From positions 62,001-126,000 of the forward strand of contig CAXKVF010000080.1 in assembly GCA_964057225.1 (NCBI GenBank): a stretch of 64,000 nt of DNA, read 5' to 3'. This document shows, in pieces, positions 1 through 11,300 of this stretch (the stretch's first letter is position 1; the number at the start of each line of letters is the position of its first letter). Made by a program: the position numbers and the translations under genes. The notes below the pieces were generated by a model. The model did no database searches and had not been told where the DNA came from. It saw nothing but the letters and a program-made list of their open reading frames with translations. The DNA is from Auanema rhodensis (taxonomy: Eukaryota > Nematoda > Chromadorea > Rhabditida > Rhabditidae).

Positions 1-351
1 TTAATTTATGCTAATTAAATGTACACGTGATGTGCACTTGGTATGTAACTCGCTTCACGTGCAAGATAAAGAGATGCGGTTTTCAAAATTAGATTCCCCA
101 TGTCCATATTAGTCTAAAAACAAATTTTTATTGATATTGGTGCATGGTAACCATGACTTTGAAATTTACGTGAACTTTAATTTATGCTAATTAAATGTAC
201 ACGTGATGTGCACTTGGTATGTAACTCGCTTCACGTGAAAGATAAAGAGATGCGGTTTTCAAAATTAGATTCCCCATGTCCATATTAGTCTAAAAACAAA
301 TTTTTATTGATATTGGTACATGGTAACCATGACTTTGAAATTTACGTGAAC

Positions 352-371
352 TTTAATTTATGCTAATTAAA
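352..371. repeat. 7-bp-arm inverted repeat in the monomer (example copy)
   Basis: TTTAATT and AATTAAA flank the 6-base spacer TATGCT. The arms are perfect in the consensus. A common variant changes monomer base 7 (the first spacer base) from T to A, giving TTAATTAATG, for example at 7571, 8098 and 8449; another gives C there (18829, 31500, 32908). The element recurs in essentially every monomer. It could extrude a small AT-rich stem-loop; that is inference. Confidence 0.8.
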
Positions 372-375
372 TGTA

Positions 376-389
376 CACGTGATGTGCAC
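376..389. promoter_or_regulatory. E-box/G-box CACGTG followed by GTGCAC (example copy)
   Basis: CACGTG at 376-381 is followed two bases later by the palindrome GTGCAC at 384-389. Read on the minus strand, the first site plus its flank is ATCACGTG, which fits the budding-yeast CDEI consensus RTCACRTG bound by the bHLH protein Cbf1; CACGTG is also the plant G-box core. Nothing here shows that such a protein binds. Breaks are rare: CACGTAATG at about 3549 and 5837 (duplicates of one another), CACATGA near 19376, and GTGCTC at 2852, 4260 and 5140. Confidence 0.45.
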
Positions 390-405
390 TTGGTATGTAA
401 CTCGC

Positions 406-415
406 TTCACGTGAA
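406..415. promoter_or_regulatory. Perfect 10-bp palindrome TTCACGTGAA (second CACGTG of the monomer)
   Basis: This second CACGTG lies 32 bp downstream of the first in each unit and is extended to a 10-bp perfect palindrome. Broken forms are few and travel with duplications: CACGTAAAAG near 7627, 9911, 12900, 16420 and 16596, and CTTTACGTG at 36301, 40701, 45101, 48445 and 53197. Candidate binding site for a bHLH or bZIP dimer, by analogy only. It may equally be a dyad with a structural role or none. Confidence 0.45.
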
Positions 416-431
416 AGATAAAGAGATGCGG

Positions 432-440
432 TTTTCAAAA
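432..440. repeat. Small dyad TTTTCAAAA (example copy)
   Basis: Four-base arms around one C. It sits in the middle of the monomer just after GATGCGG. Variants include TCAGAATT in the neighbouring copies at 16444 and 16620, and TCAAAAATAG at about 21721 and 23481. Weak element, listed because it adds to the dyad density of the unit. Confidence 0.5.
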
Positions 441-494
441 TTAGATTCCCCATGTCCATATTAGTCTAAAAACAAATTTTTATTGATATTGGTT

Positions 495-507
495 CATGGT
501 AACCATG
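495..507. repeat. 13-bp dyad CATGGTAACCATG (example copy)
   Basis: Six-base arms CATGGT and ACCATG around a central A, containing one GGTNACC site per monomer. Breaks are rare: CATTGTAACC near 2961 and 5249, CATGGTAATC near 15980 and 27244, AATGGTAACC near 671, and CCATAAC near 24960. The four bases immediately to its left are the most variable part of the unit. A digest at the single GGTNACC should give a 176-bp ladder. Confidence 0.75.
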
Positions 508-518
508 ACTTTGAAATT

Positions 519-524
519 TACGTG
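519..524. promoter_or_regulatory. Third ACGTGA-containing site, TACGTGAA (example copy)
   Basis: TACGTGAA at monomer 167-174 supplies the first of three ACGTGA hexamers in a row. Counting on into the next unit, the hexamers start at 168, 201 and 233, so the spacings are 33 and 32 bp. In 3687 and 5975 (copies of each other) the T is replaced, giving CACGTG, so these two units have three full E-boxes in phase. Function unknown. Confidence 0.4.
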
Positions 525-2239
525 AACTTTAATTTATGCTAATTAAATGTACACGTGATGTGCACTTGGTATGTAACTCGCTTCACGTGAAAGATAAAGA
601 GATGCGGTTTTCAAAATTAGATTCCCCATGTCCATATTAGTCTAAAAACAAATTTTTATTGATATTGGTGAATGGTAACCATGACTTTGAAATTTACGTG
701 AACTTTAATTTATGCTAATTAAATGTACACGTGATGTGCACTTGGTATGTAACTCGCTTCACGTGAAAGATAAAGAGATGCGGTTTTCAAAATTAGATTC
801 CTCATGTCCATATTAGTCTAAAAACAAATTTTTATTAATATTGGTTCATGGTAACCATGACTTTGAAATTTACGTGAACTTTAATTTATGCTAATTAAAT
901 GTACACGTGATGTGCACTTGGTATGTAACTCGCTTCACGTGAAAGATAAAGAGATGCGGTTTTCAAAATTAGATTCCCCATGTCCATATTAGTCTAAAAA
1001 CAAATTTTTATTGATATTGGTGCATGGTAACCATGACTTTGAAATTTACGTGAACTTTAATTTATGCTAATTAAATGTACACGTGATGTGCACTTGGTAT
1101 GTAACTCGCTTCACGTGAAAGATAAAGAGATGCGGTTTTCAAAATTAGATTCCCCATGTCCATATTAGTCTAAAAACAAATTTTTATTGATATTGCTTCA
1201 TGGTAACCATGACTTTGAAATTTACGTGAACTTTAATTTATGCTAATTAAATGTACACGTGATGTGCACTTGGTATGTAACTCGCTTCACGTGAAAGATA
1301 AAGAGATGCGGTTTTCAAAATTAGATTCCCCATGTCCATATTAGTCTAAAAACAAATTTTTATTGATATTGGTGCATGGTAACCATGACTTTGAAATTTA
1401 CGTGAACTTTAATTTATGCTAATTAAATGTACACGTGATGTGCACTTGGTATGTAACTCGCTTCACGTGAAAGATAAAGAGATGCGGTTTTCAAAATTAG
1501 ATTCCCCATGTCCATATTAGTCTAAAAACAAATTTTTATTGATATTGGTACATGGTAACCATGACTTTGAAATTTACGTGAACTTTAATTTATGCTAATT
1601 AAATGTACACGTGATGTGCACTTGGTATGTAACTCGCTTCACGTGAAAGATAAAGAGATGCGGTTTCCAAAATTAGATTCCCCATGTCCATATTAGTCTA
1701 AAAACAAATTTTTATTAATATTGGTTCATGGTAACCATGACTTTGAAATTTACGTGAACTTTAATTTATGCTAATTAAATGTACACGTGATGTGCACTTG
1801 GTATGTAACTCGCTTCACGTGAAAGATAAAGAGATGCGGTTTTCAAAATTAGATTCCCCATGTCCATATTGGTCTAAAAACAAATTTTTATTGATATTGG
1901 TTCATGGTAACCATGACTTTGAAATTTACGTGAACTTTAATTTATGCTAATTAAATGTACACGTGATGTGCACTTGGTATGTAACTCGCTTCACGTGAAA
2001 GATAAAGAGATGCGGTTTTCAAAATTAGATTCCCCATGTCCATATTAGTCTAAAAACAAATTTTTATTGATATTGGTTCATGGTAACCATGACTTTGAAA
2101 TTTACGTGAACTTTAATTTATGCTAATTAAATGTACACGTGATGTGCACTTGGTATGTAACTCGCTTCACGTGAAAGATAAAGAGATGCGGTTTTCAAAA
2201 TTAGATTCCCCATGTCCATATTAGTCTAAAAACAAATTT

Positions 2240-5200
2240 TTATTGATATTGGTTCATGGTAACCATGACTTTGAAATTTACGTGAACTTTAATTTATGCT
2301 AATTAAATGTACACGTGATGTGCACTTGGTATGTAACTCGCTTCACGTGAAAGATAAAGAGATGCGGTTTTCAAAATTAGATTCCCCATGTCCATATTAG
2401 TCTAAAAACAAATTTTTATTAATATTAGTTCATGGTAACCATGACTTTGAAATTTACGTGAACTTTAATTTATGCTAATTAAATGTACACGTGATGTGCA
2501 CTTGGTATGTAACTCGCTTCACGTGAAAGATAAAGAGATGCGGTTTTCAAAATTAGATTCCCCATGTCCATATTAGTCTAAAAACAAATTTTTATTGATA
2601 TTGGTTCATGGTAACCATGACTTTGAAATTTACGTGAACTTTAATTTATGCTAATTAAATGTACACGTGATGTGCACTTGGTATGTAACTCGCTTCACGT
2701 GAAAGATAAAGAGATGCGGTTTTCAAAATTAGATTCCCCATGTCCATATTAGTCTAAAAACAAATTTTTATTGATATTGCTTCATGGTAACCATGACTTT
2801 GAAATTTACGTGAACTTTAATTTATGCTAATTAAATGTACACGTGATGTGCTCTTGGTATGTAACTCGCTTCACGTGAAAGATAAAGAAATGCGGTTTTC
2901 AAAATTAGATTCCCCATGTCCATATTAGTCTAAAAACAAATTTTTATTGATATTGGTTCATTGTAACCATGACTTTGAAATTTACGTGAACTTTAATTTA
3001 TGCTAATTAAATGTACACGTGATGTGCACTTGGTATGTAACTCGCTTCACGTGAAAGATAAAGAGATGCGGTTTTCAAAATTAGATTCCCCATGTCCATA
3101 TTAGTCTAAAAACAAATTTTTATTGATATTGCTTCATGGTAACCATGACTTTGAAATTTACGTGAACTTTAATTTATGCTAATTAAATGTACACGTGATG
3201 TGCACATGGTATGTAACTCGCTTCACGTGAAAGATAAAGAGATGCGGTTTTCAAAATTAGATTCCCCATGTCCATATTAGTCTAAAAACAAATTTTTATT
3301 GATATTGCTTCATGGTAACCATGACTTTGAAATTTACGTGAACTTTAATTTATGCTAATTAAATGTACACGTGATGTGCACTTGGTATGTAACTCGCTCC
3401 ACGTGAAAGATAAAGAGATGCGGTTTTCAAAATTAGATTCCCCATGTCCATATTAGTCTAAAAACAAATTTTTATTGATATTGGTGCATGGTAACCATGA
3501 CTTTGAAATTTACGTGAACTTTAATTTATGCTAATTAAATGTACACGTAATGTGCACTTGGTATGTAACTCGCTTCACGTGAAAGATAAAGAGATGCGGT
3601 TTTCAAAATTAGATTCCCCATGTCCATATTAGTCTAAAAACAAATTTTTATTGATATTTGTGCATGGTAACCATGACTTTGAAATTCACGTGAACTTTAA
3701 TTTATGCTAATTAAATGTACACGTGATGTGCACTTGGTATGTAACTCGCTTCACGTGAAAGATGAAGAGATGCGGTTTTCAAAATTAGATTCCCCATGTC
3801 CATATTGGTCTAAAAACAAATTTTTATTGATATTGGTTCATGGTAACCATGACTTTGAAATTTACGTGAACTTTAATTTATGCTAATTAAATGTACACGT
3901 GATGTGCACTTGGTATGTAACTCGCTTCACGTGAAAGATAAAGAGATGCGGTTTTCAAAATTAGATTCCCCATGTCCATATTAGTCTAAAAACAAATTTT
4001 TATTGATATTGGTTCATGGTAACCATGACTTTGAAATTTACGTGAACTTTAATTTATGCTAATTAAATGTACACGTGATGTGCACTTGGTATGTAACTCG
4101 CTTCACGTGAAAGATAAAGAGATGCGGTTTTCAAAATTAGATTCCCCATGTCCATATTAGTCTAAAAACAAATTTTTATTGATATTGCTTCATGGTAACC
4201 ATGACTTTGAAATTTACGTGAACTTTAATTTATGCTAATTAAATGTACACGTGATGTGCTCTTGGTATGTAACTCGCTTCACGTGAAAGATAAAGAAATG
4301 CGGTTTTCAAAATTAGATTCCCCATGTCCATATTAGTCTAAAAACAAATTTTTATTGATATTGGTTCATGGTAACCATGACTTTGAAATTTACGTGAACT
4401 TTAATTTATGCTAATTAAATGTACACGTGATGTGCACTTGGTATGTAACTCGCTTCACGTGAAAGATAAAGAGATGCGGTTTTCAAAATTAGATTCCCCA
4501 TGTCCATATTAGTCTAAAAACAAATTTTTATTGATATTGGTTCATGGTAACCATGACTTTGAAATTTACGTGAACTTTAATTTATGCTAATTAAATGTAC
4601 ACGTGATGTGCACTTGGTATGTAACTCGCTTCACGTGAAAGATAAAGAGATGCGGTTTTCAAAATTAGATTCCCCATGTCCATATTAGTCTAAAAACAAA
4701 TTTTTATTAATATTAGTTCATGGTAACCATGACTTTGAAATTTACGTGAACTTTAATTTATGCTAATTAAATGTACACGTGATGTGCACTTGGTATGTAA
4801 CTCGCTTCACGTGAAAGATAAAGAGATGCGGTTTTCAAAATTAGATTCCCCATGTCCATATTAGTCTAAAAACAAATTTTTATTGATATTGGTTCATGGT
4901 AACCATGACTTTGAAATTTACGTGAACTTTAATTTATGCTAATTAAATGTACACGTGATGTGCACTTGGTATGTAACTCGCTTCACGTGAAAGATAAAGA
5001 GATGCGGTTTTCAAAATTAGATTCCCCATGTCCATATTAGTCTAAAAACAAATTTTTATTGATATTGCTTCATGGTAACCATGACTTTGAAATTTACGTG
5101 AACTTTAATTTATGCTAATTAAATGTACACGTGATGTGCTCTTGGTATGTAACTCGCTTCACGTGAAAGATAAAGAAATGCGGTTTTCAAAATTAGATTC

Positions 5201-6078
5201 CCCATGTCCATATTAGTCTAAAAACAAATTTTTATTGATATTGGTTCATTGTAACCATGACTTTGAAATTTACGTGAACTTTAATTTATGCTAATTAAAT
5301 GTACACGTGATGTGCACTTGGTATGTAACTCGCTTCACGTGAAAGATAAAGAGATGCGGTTTTCAAAATTAGATTCCCCATGTCCATATTAGTCTAAAAA
5401 CAAATTTTTATTGATATTGCTTCATGGTAACCATGACTTTGAAATTTACGTGAACTTTAATTTATGCTAATTAAATGTACACGTGATGTGCACATGGTAT
5501 GTAACTCGCTTCACGTGAAAGATAAAGAGATGCGGTTTTCAAAATTAGATTCCCCATGTCCATATTAGTCTAAAAACAAATTTTTATTGATATTGCTTCA
5601 TGGTAACCATGACTTTGAAATTTACGTGAACTTTAATTTATGCTAATTAAATGTACACGTGATGTGCACTTGGTATGTAACTCGCTCCACGTGAAAGATA
5701 AAGAGATGCGGTTTTCAAAATTAGATTCCCCATGTCCATATTAGTCTAAAAACAAATTTTTATTGATATTGGTGCATGGTAACCATGACTTTGAAATTTA
5801 CGTGAACTTTAATTTATGCTAATTAAATGTACACGTAATGTGCACTTGGTATGTAACTCGCTTCACGTGAAAGATAAAGAGATGCGGTTTTCAAAATTAG
5901 ATTCCCCATGTCCATATTAGTCTAAAAACAAATTTTTATTGATATTTGTGCATGGTAACCATGACTTTGAAATTCACGTGAACTTTAATTTATGCTAATT
6001 AAATGTACACGTGATGTGCACTTGGTATGTAACTCGCTTCACGTGAAAGATGAAGAGATGCGGTTTTCAAAATTAGAT
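2240..6078 (+). repeat. 13-monomer higher-order repeat, partial tandem pair (offset 2288 bp)
   Basis: A series of private variants recurs exactly 2288 bp (13 x 176) later: TTAATATTAG at 2421 and 4709, GTGCTC at 2852 and 5140, the CATTG break near 2961 and 5249, GCACATGG at 3206 and 5494, GCTCCACG near 3399 and 5687, CACGTAATG at 3549 and 5837, AAATTCACG at 3687 and 5975. About ten monomers are shared. The GTGCTC-type unit also appears at 4260, 8 monomers after the first and 5 before the last, so the block itself contains an internal rearrangement. At the distal end the two copies differ (TATTGGTC at 3807, TCGATATT near 6089). Confidence 0.85.
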
Positions 6079-7199
6079 TCCCCATGTCGATATTAGTCTA
6101 AAAACAAATTTTTATTGATATTGGTTCATGGTAACCATGACTTTGAAATTTACGTGAACTTTAATTTATGCTAATTAAATGTACACGTGATGTGCACTTG
6201 GTATGTAACTCGCTTCACGTGAAAGATAAAGAGATGCGGTTTTCAAAATTAGATTCCCCATGTCCATATTAGTCTAAAAACAAATTTTTATTGATATTGG
6301 TGCATGGTAACCATGACTTTGAAATTTACGTGAACTTTAATTTATGCTAATTAAATGTACACGTGATGTGCACTTGGTATGTAACTCGCTTCACGTGAAA
6401 GATAAAGAGATGCGGTTTTCAAAATTAGATTCCCCATGTCCATATTAGTCTAAAAACAAATTTTTATTGATATTGGTTCATGGTAACCATGACTTTGAAA
6501 TTTACGTGAACTTTAATTTATGCTAATTAAATGTACACGTGATGTGCACTTGGTATGTAACTCGCTTCACGTGAAAGATAAAGAGATGCGGTTTTCAAAA
6601 TTAGATTCCCCATGTCCATATTAGTCTAAAAACAAACTTTTATTGATATTGCTTCATGGTAACCATGACTTTGAAATTTACGTGAACTTAATTAATGCTA
6701 ATTAAATGTACACGTGATGTGCACTTGGTATGTAACTCGCTTCACGTGAAAGATAAAGAGATGCGGTTTTCAAAATTAGATTCCCCATGTCCATATTAGT
6801 CTAAAAACAAATTTTTATTGATATTGCTTCATGGTAACCATGACTTTGAAATTTACGTGAACTTTAATTTATGCTAATTAAATGTACACGTGATGTGCAC
6901 TTGGTATGTAACTCGCTTCACGTGAAAGATAAAGAGATGCGGTTTTCAAAATTAGATTCCCCATGTCCATATTAGTCTAAAAACAAATTTTTATTGATAT
7001 TGGTTCATGGTAACCATGACTTTGAAATTTCCGTGAACTTTAATTTATGCTAATTAAATGTACACGTGATGTGCACTTGGTATGTAACTCGCTTCACGTG
7101 AAAGATAAAGAGATGCGGTTTTCAAAATTAGATTCCCCATGTCCATATTAGTCTAAAAACAAATTTTTATTGATATTGGTTCATGGTAACCATGACTTT

Positions 7200-10100
7200 G
7201 AAATTTACGTGAACTTTAATTTATGCTAATTAAATGTACACGTGATGTGCACTTGGTATGTAACTCGCTTCACGTGAAAGATAAAGAGATGCGGTTTTCA
7301 AAATTAGATTCCCCACGTCCATATTAGTCTAAAAACAAATTTTTATTGATATTAGTTCATGGTAACCATGACTTTGAAATTTACGTGAACTTTAATTTAT
7401 GCTAATTAAATGTTCACGTGATGTGCACTTGGTATGTAACTCGCTTCACGTGAAAGATAAAGAGATGCGGTTTTCAAAATTAGATTCCCCATGTCCATAT
7501 TAGTCAAAAACAAATTTTTATTGATATTGGTTCATGGTAACCATGACTTTGAAATTTACGTGAACTTTAATTAATGCTAATTAAATGTACACGTGATGTG
7601 CACTTGGTATGTAACTCGCTTCACGTAAAAGATAAAGAGATGCGGTTTTCAAAATTAGATTCCCCATGTCCATATTAGTCTAAAAACAAATTTTTATTGA
7701 TATTGGTTCATGGTAACCATGACTTTAAAATTTACGTGAACTTTAATTTATGCTAATTAAATGTACACGTGATGTGCACTTGGTATGTAACTCGCTTCAC
7801 GTGAAAGATAAAGAGATGCGGTTTTCAAAATTAGATTCCCCATGTCCATATTAGTCTAAAAACAAATTTTTATTGATATTAGTTCATGGTAACCATGACT
7901 TTGAAATTTACGTGAACTTTAATTTATGCTAATTAAATGTACACGTGATGTGCACTTGGTATGTAACTCGCTTCACGTGAAAGATAAAGAGATGCGGTTT
8001 TCAAAATTAGATTCCCCATGTCCATATTAGTCAAAAACAAATTTTTATTGATATTGGTTCATGGTAACCATGACTTTGAAATTTACGTGAACTTTAATTA
8101 ATGCTAATTAAATGTACACGTGATGTGCACTTGGTATGTAACTCGCTTCACGTGAAAGATAAAGAGATGCGGTTTTCAAAATTAGATTCCCCATGTCCAT
8201 ATTAGTCTAAAAACAAATTTTTATTGATATTGCTTCATGGTAACCATGACTTTGAAATTTACGTGAACTTTAATTTATGCTAATTAAATGTACACGTGAT
8301 GTGCACTTGGTATGTAACTCGCTTCACGTGAAAGATAAAGAGATGCGGTTTTCAAAATTAGATTCCCCATGTCCATATTAGTCTAAAAACAAATTTTTAT
8401 TGATATTGGTTCATGGTAACCATGACTTTGAAATTTACGTGAACTTTAATTAATGCTAATTAAATGTACACGTGATGTGCACTTGGTTTGTAACTCGCTT
8501 CACGTGAAAGATAAAGAGATGCGGTTTTCAAAATTAGATTCCCCATGTCCATATTAGTCTAAAAACAAACTTTTATTGATATTGCTTCATGGTAACCATG
8601 ACTTTGAAATTTACGTGAACTTTAATTTATGCTAATTAAATGTACACGTGATGTGCACTTGGTATGTAACTCGCTTCACGTGAAAGATAAAGAGATGCGG
8701 TTTTCAAAATTAGATTCCCCATGTCCATATTAGTCTAAAAACAAATTTTTATTGATATTGGTTCATGGTAACCATGACTTTGAAATTTACGTGAACTTTA
8801 ATTAATGCTAATTAAATGTACACGTGATGTGCACTTGGTATGTAACTCGCTTCACGTGAAAGATAAAGAGATGCGGTTTTCAAAATTAGATTCCCCATGT
8901 CCATATTAGTCTAAAAACAAATTTTTATTGATATTGCTTCATGGTAACCATGACTTTGAAATTTACGTGAACTTTAATTTATGCTAATTAAATGTACACG
9001 TGATGTGCACTTGGTATGTAACTGGCTTCACGTGAAAGATAAAGAGATGCGGTTTTCAAAATTAGATTCCCCATGTCCATATTAGTCTAAAAACAAATTT
9101 TTATTGATATTGGTTCATGGTAACCATGACTTTGAAATTTACGTGAACTTAATTAATGCTAATTAAATGTACACGTGATGTGCACTTGGTATGTAACTCG
9201 CTTCACGTGAAAGATAAAGAGATGCGGTTTTCAAAATTAGATTCCCCATGTCCATATTAGTCTAAAAACAAATTTTTATTGATATTGCTTCATGGTAACC
9301 ATGACTTTGAAATTTACGTGAACTTTAATTTATGCTAATTAAATGTACACGTGATGTGCACTTGGTATGTAACTCGCTTCACGTGAAAGATAAAGAGATG
9401 CGGTTTTCAAAATTAGATTCCCCATGTCCATATTAGTCAAAAACAAATTTTTATTGATATTGGTTCATGGTAACCATGACTTTGAAATTTACGTGAACTT
9501 TAATTTATGCTAATTAAATGTACACGTGATGTGCACTTGGTATGTAACTCGCTTCACGTGAAAGATAAAGAGATGCGGTTTTCAAAATTAGATTCCCCAC
9601 GTCCATATTAGTCTAAAAACAAATTTTTATTGATATTAGTTCATGGTAACCATGACTTTGAAATTTACGTGAACTTTAATTTATGCTAATTAAATGTACA
9701 CGTGATGTGCACTTGGTATGTAACTCGCTTCACGTGAAAGATAAAGAGATGCGGTTTTCAAAATTAGATTCCCCATGTCCATATTAGTCAAAAACAAATT
9801 TTTATTGATATTGGTTCATGGTAACCATGACTTTGAAATTTACGTGAACTTTAATTAATGCTAATTAAATGTACACGTGATGTGCACTTGGTATGTAACT
9901 CGCTTCACGTAAAAGATAAAGAGATGCGGTTTTCAAAATTAGATTCCCCATGTCCATATTAGTCTAAAAACAAATTTTTATTGATATTGGTTCATGGTAA
10001 CCATGACTTTGAAATTTACGTGAACTTTAATTTATGCTAATTAAATGTACACGTGATGTGCCCTTGGTATGTAACTCGCTTCACGTGAAAGATAAAGAGA

Positions 10101-11300
10101 TGCGGTTTTCAAAATTAGATTCCCCATGTCCATATTAGTCTAAAAACAAATTTTTATTGATATTAGTTCATGGTAACCATGACTTTGAAATTTACGTGAA
10201 CTTTAATTTATGCTAATTAAATGTACACGTGATGTGCACTTGGTATGTAACTCGCTTCACGTGAAAGATAAAGAGATGCGGTTTTCAAAATTAGATTCCC
10301 CATGTCCATATTAGTCAAAAACAAATTTTTATTGATATTGGTTCATGGTAACCATGACTTTGAAATTTACGTGAACTTTAATTAATGCTAATTAAATGTA
10401 CACGTGATGTGCACTTGGTATGTAACTCGCTTCACGTGAAAGATAAAGAGATGCGGTTTACAAAATTAGATTCCCCATGTCCATATTAGTCTAAAAACAA
10501 ATTTTTATTGATATTGCTTCATGGTAACCATGACTTTGAAATTTACGTGAACTTTAATTTATGCTAATTAAATGTACACGTGATGTGCACTTGGTATGTA
10601 ACTCGCTTCACGTGAAAGATAAAGAGATGCGGTTTTCAAAATTAGATTCCCCATGTCCATATTAGTCTAAAAACAAATTTTTATTGATATTGGTTCATGG
10701 TAACCATGACTTTGAAATTTACGTGAACTTTAATTAATGCTAATTAAATGTACACGTGATGTGCACTTGGTATGTAACTCGCTTCACGTGAAAGATAAAG
10801 AGATGCGGTTTTCAAAATTAGATTCCCCATGTCCATATTAGTCTAAAAACAAACTTTTATTGATATTGCTTCATGGTAACCATGACTTTGAAATTTACGT
10901 GAACTTTAATTTATGCTAATTAAATGTACACGTGATGTGCACTTGGTATGTAACTCGCTTCACGTGAAAGATAAAGAGATGCGGTTTTCAAAATTAGATT
11001 CCCCATGTCCATATTAGTCTAAAAACAAATTTTTATTGATATTGGTTCATGGTAACCATGACTTTGAAATTTACGTGAACTTTAATTAATGCTAATTAAA
11101 TGTACACGTGATGTGCACTTGGTATGTAACTCGCTTCACGTGAAAGATAAAGAGATGCGGTTTTCAAAATTAGATTCCCCATGTCCATATTAGTCTAAAA
11201 ACAAATTTTTATTGATATTGCTTCATGGTAACCATGACTTTGAAATTTACGTGAACTTTAATTTATGCTAATTAAATGTACACGTGATGTGCACTTGGTA
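7200..11300 (+). repeat. 13-mer duplication (offset 2284 bp)
   Basis: Markers in about 7.2-8.9 kb recur 2284 bp later: CCCCACGTCC at 7316 and 9600, the CACGTAAAAG break at 7627 and 9911, the one-base deletion at 8032 and 10316, and AAACTTTTATTG at 8570 and 10854. The offset is 13 x 176 minus four single-base deletions. The first copy has private changes, such as CTTTAAAATTT near 7726 and GGTTTGTAAC near 8488. Its left part does not follow the same offset (6690 to 9151 is 2461), so one monomer has been gained or lost between the copies. Confidence 0.8.

Larger units (their letters stand above)
353..528 (+). repeat. Reference monomer (third copy), consensus-like, 176 bp
   Basis: This copy carries the commonest state at nearly every variable site and serves as a coordinate frame: subtract 352 to get monomer position. 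Order of elements: AT-rich inverted repeat (1-19), CACGTG (24-29), GTGCAC (32-37), TTCACGTGAA (54-63), a purine-rich stretch around 61-76, TTTTCAAAA (80-88), CCCC at 96-99, A/T tracts at 116-129, the variable site at 139-142, CATGGTAACCATG (143-155) and TACGTG (167-172). Because 176 is not divisible by three, reading frames shift with each unit, and nearly all frames meet stops within one unit. The monomer start is arbitrary, set to base 1 of the window. Confidence 0.95.
1..2240 (+). repeat. Monomers 1-12, irregular pattern with a faint 5-mer
   Basis: Plain 176-bp units. The states just left of CATGG run GGTGC, GGTAC, GGTTC, GGTGA, GGTTC, GGTGC, GCTTC, GGTGC, GGTAC, then GGTTC repeatedly. The variant TTATTAATATT occurs at about 835 and 1715, five monomers apart, which hints at a local 5-mer. 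A private A-to-C change follows the second CACGTG in the first unit (base 63). The A-to-G change at 1871, 11 units before the same change at 3807, opens a spurious 60-codon frame. Confidence 0.75.

Noticed and set aside
96-147. Long stem between CCATG (98-102) and CATGG (143-147) of the monomer
   Set aside because: Only five base pairs over a 40-base loop; not supportable as a specific structure.
1768-1950. Open frame of 60 codons on the plus strand
   Set aside because: It spans just over one satellite monomer and stays open only because the TAG in TATTAGTC is TGG here (A-to-G at 1871). No homology, codon bias or ribosome-binding context; the same frame is closed in nearly all other copies.
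3704-3886. Second open frame of 60 codons, almost identical to the first
   Set aside because: Same cause (G at 3807), exactly 11 monomers later, one residue different. A repeat artefact, not a gene pair.
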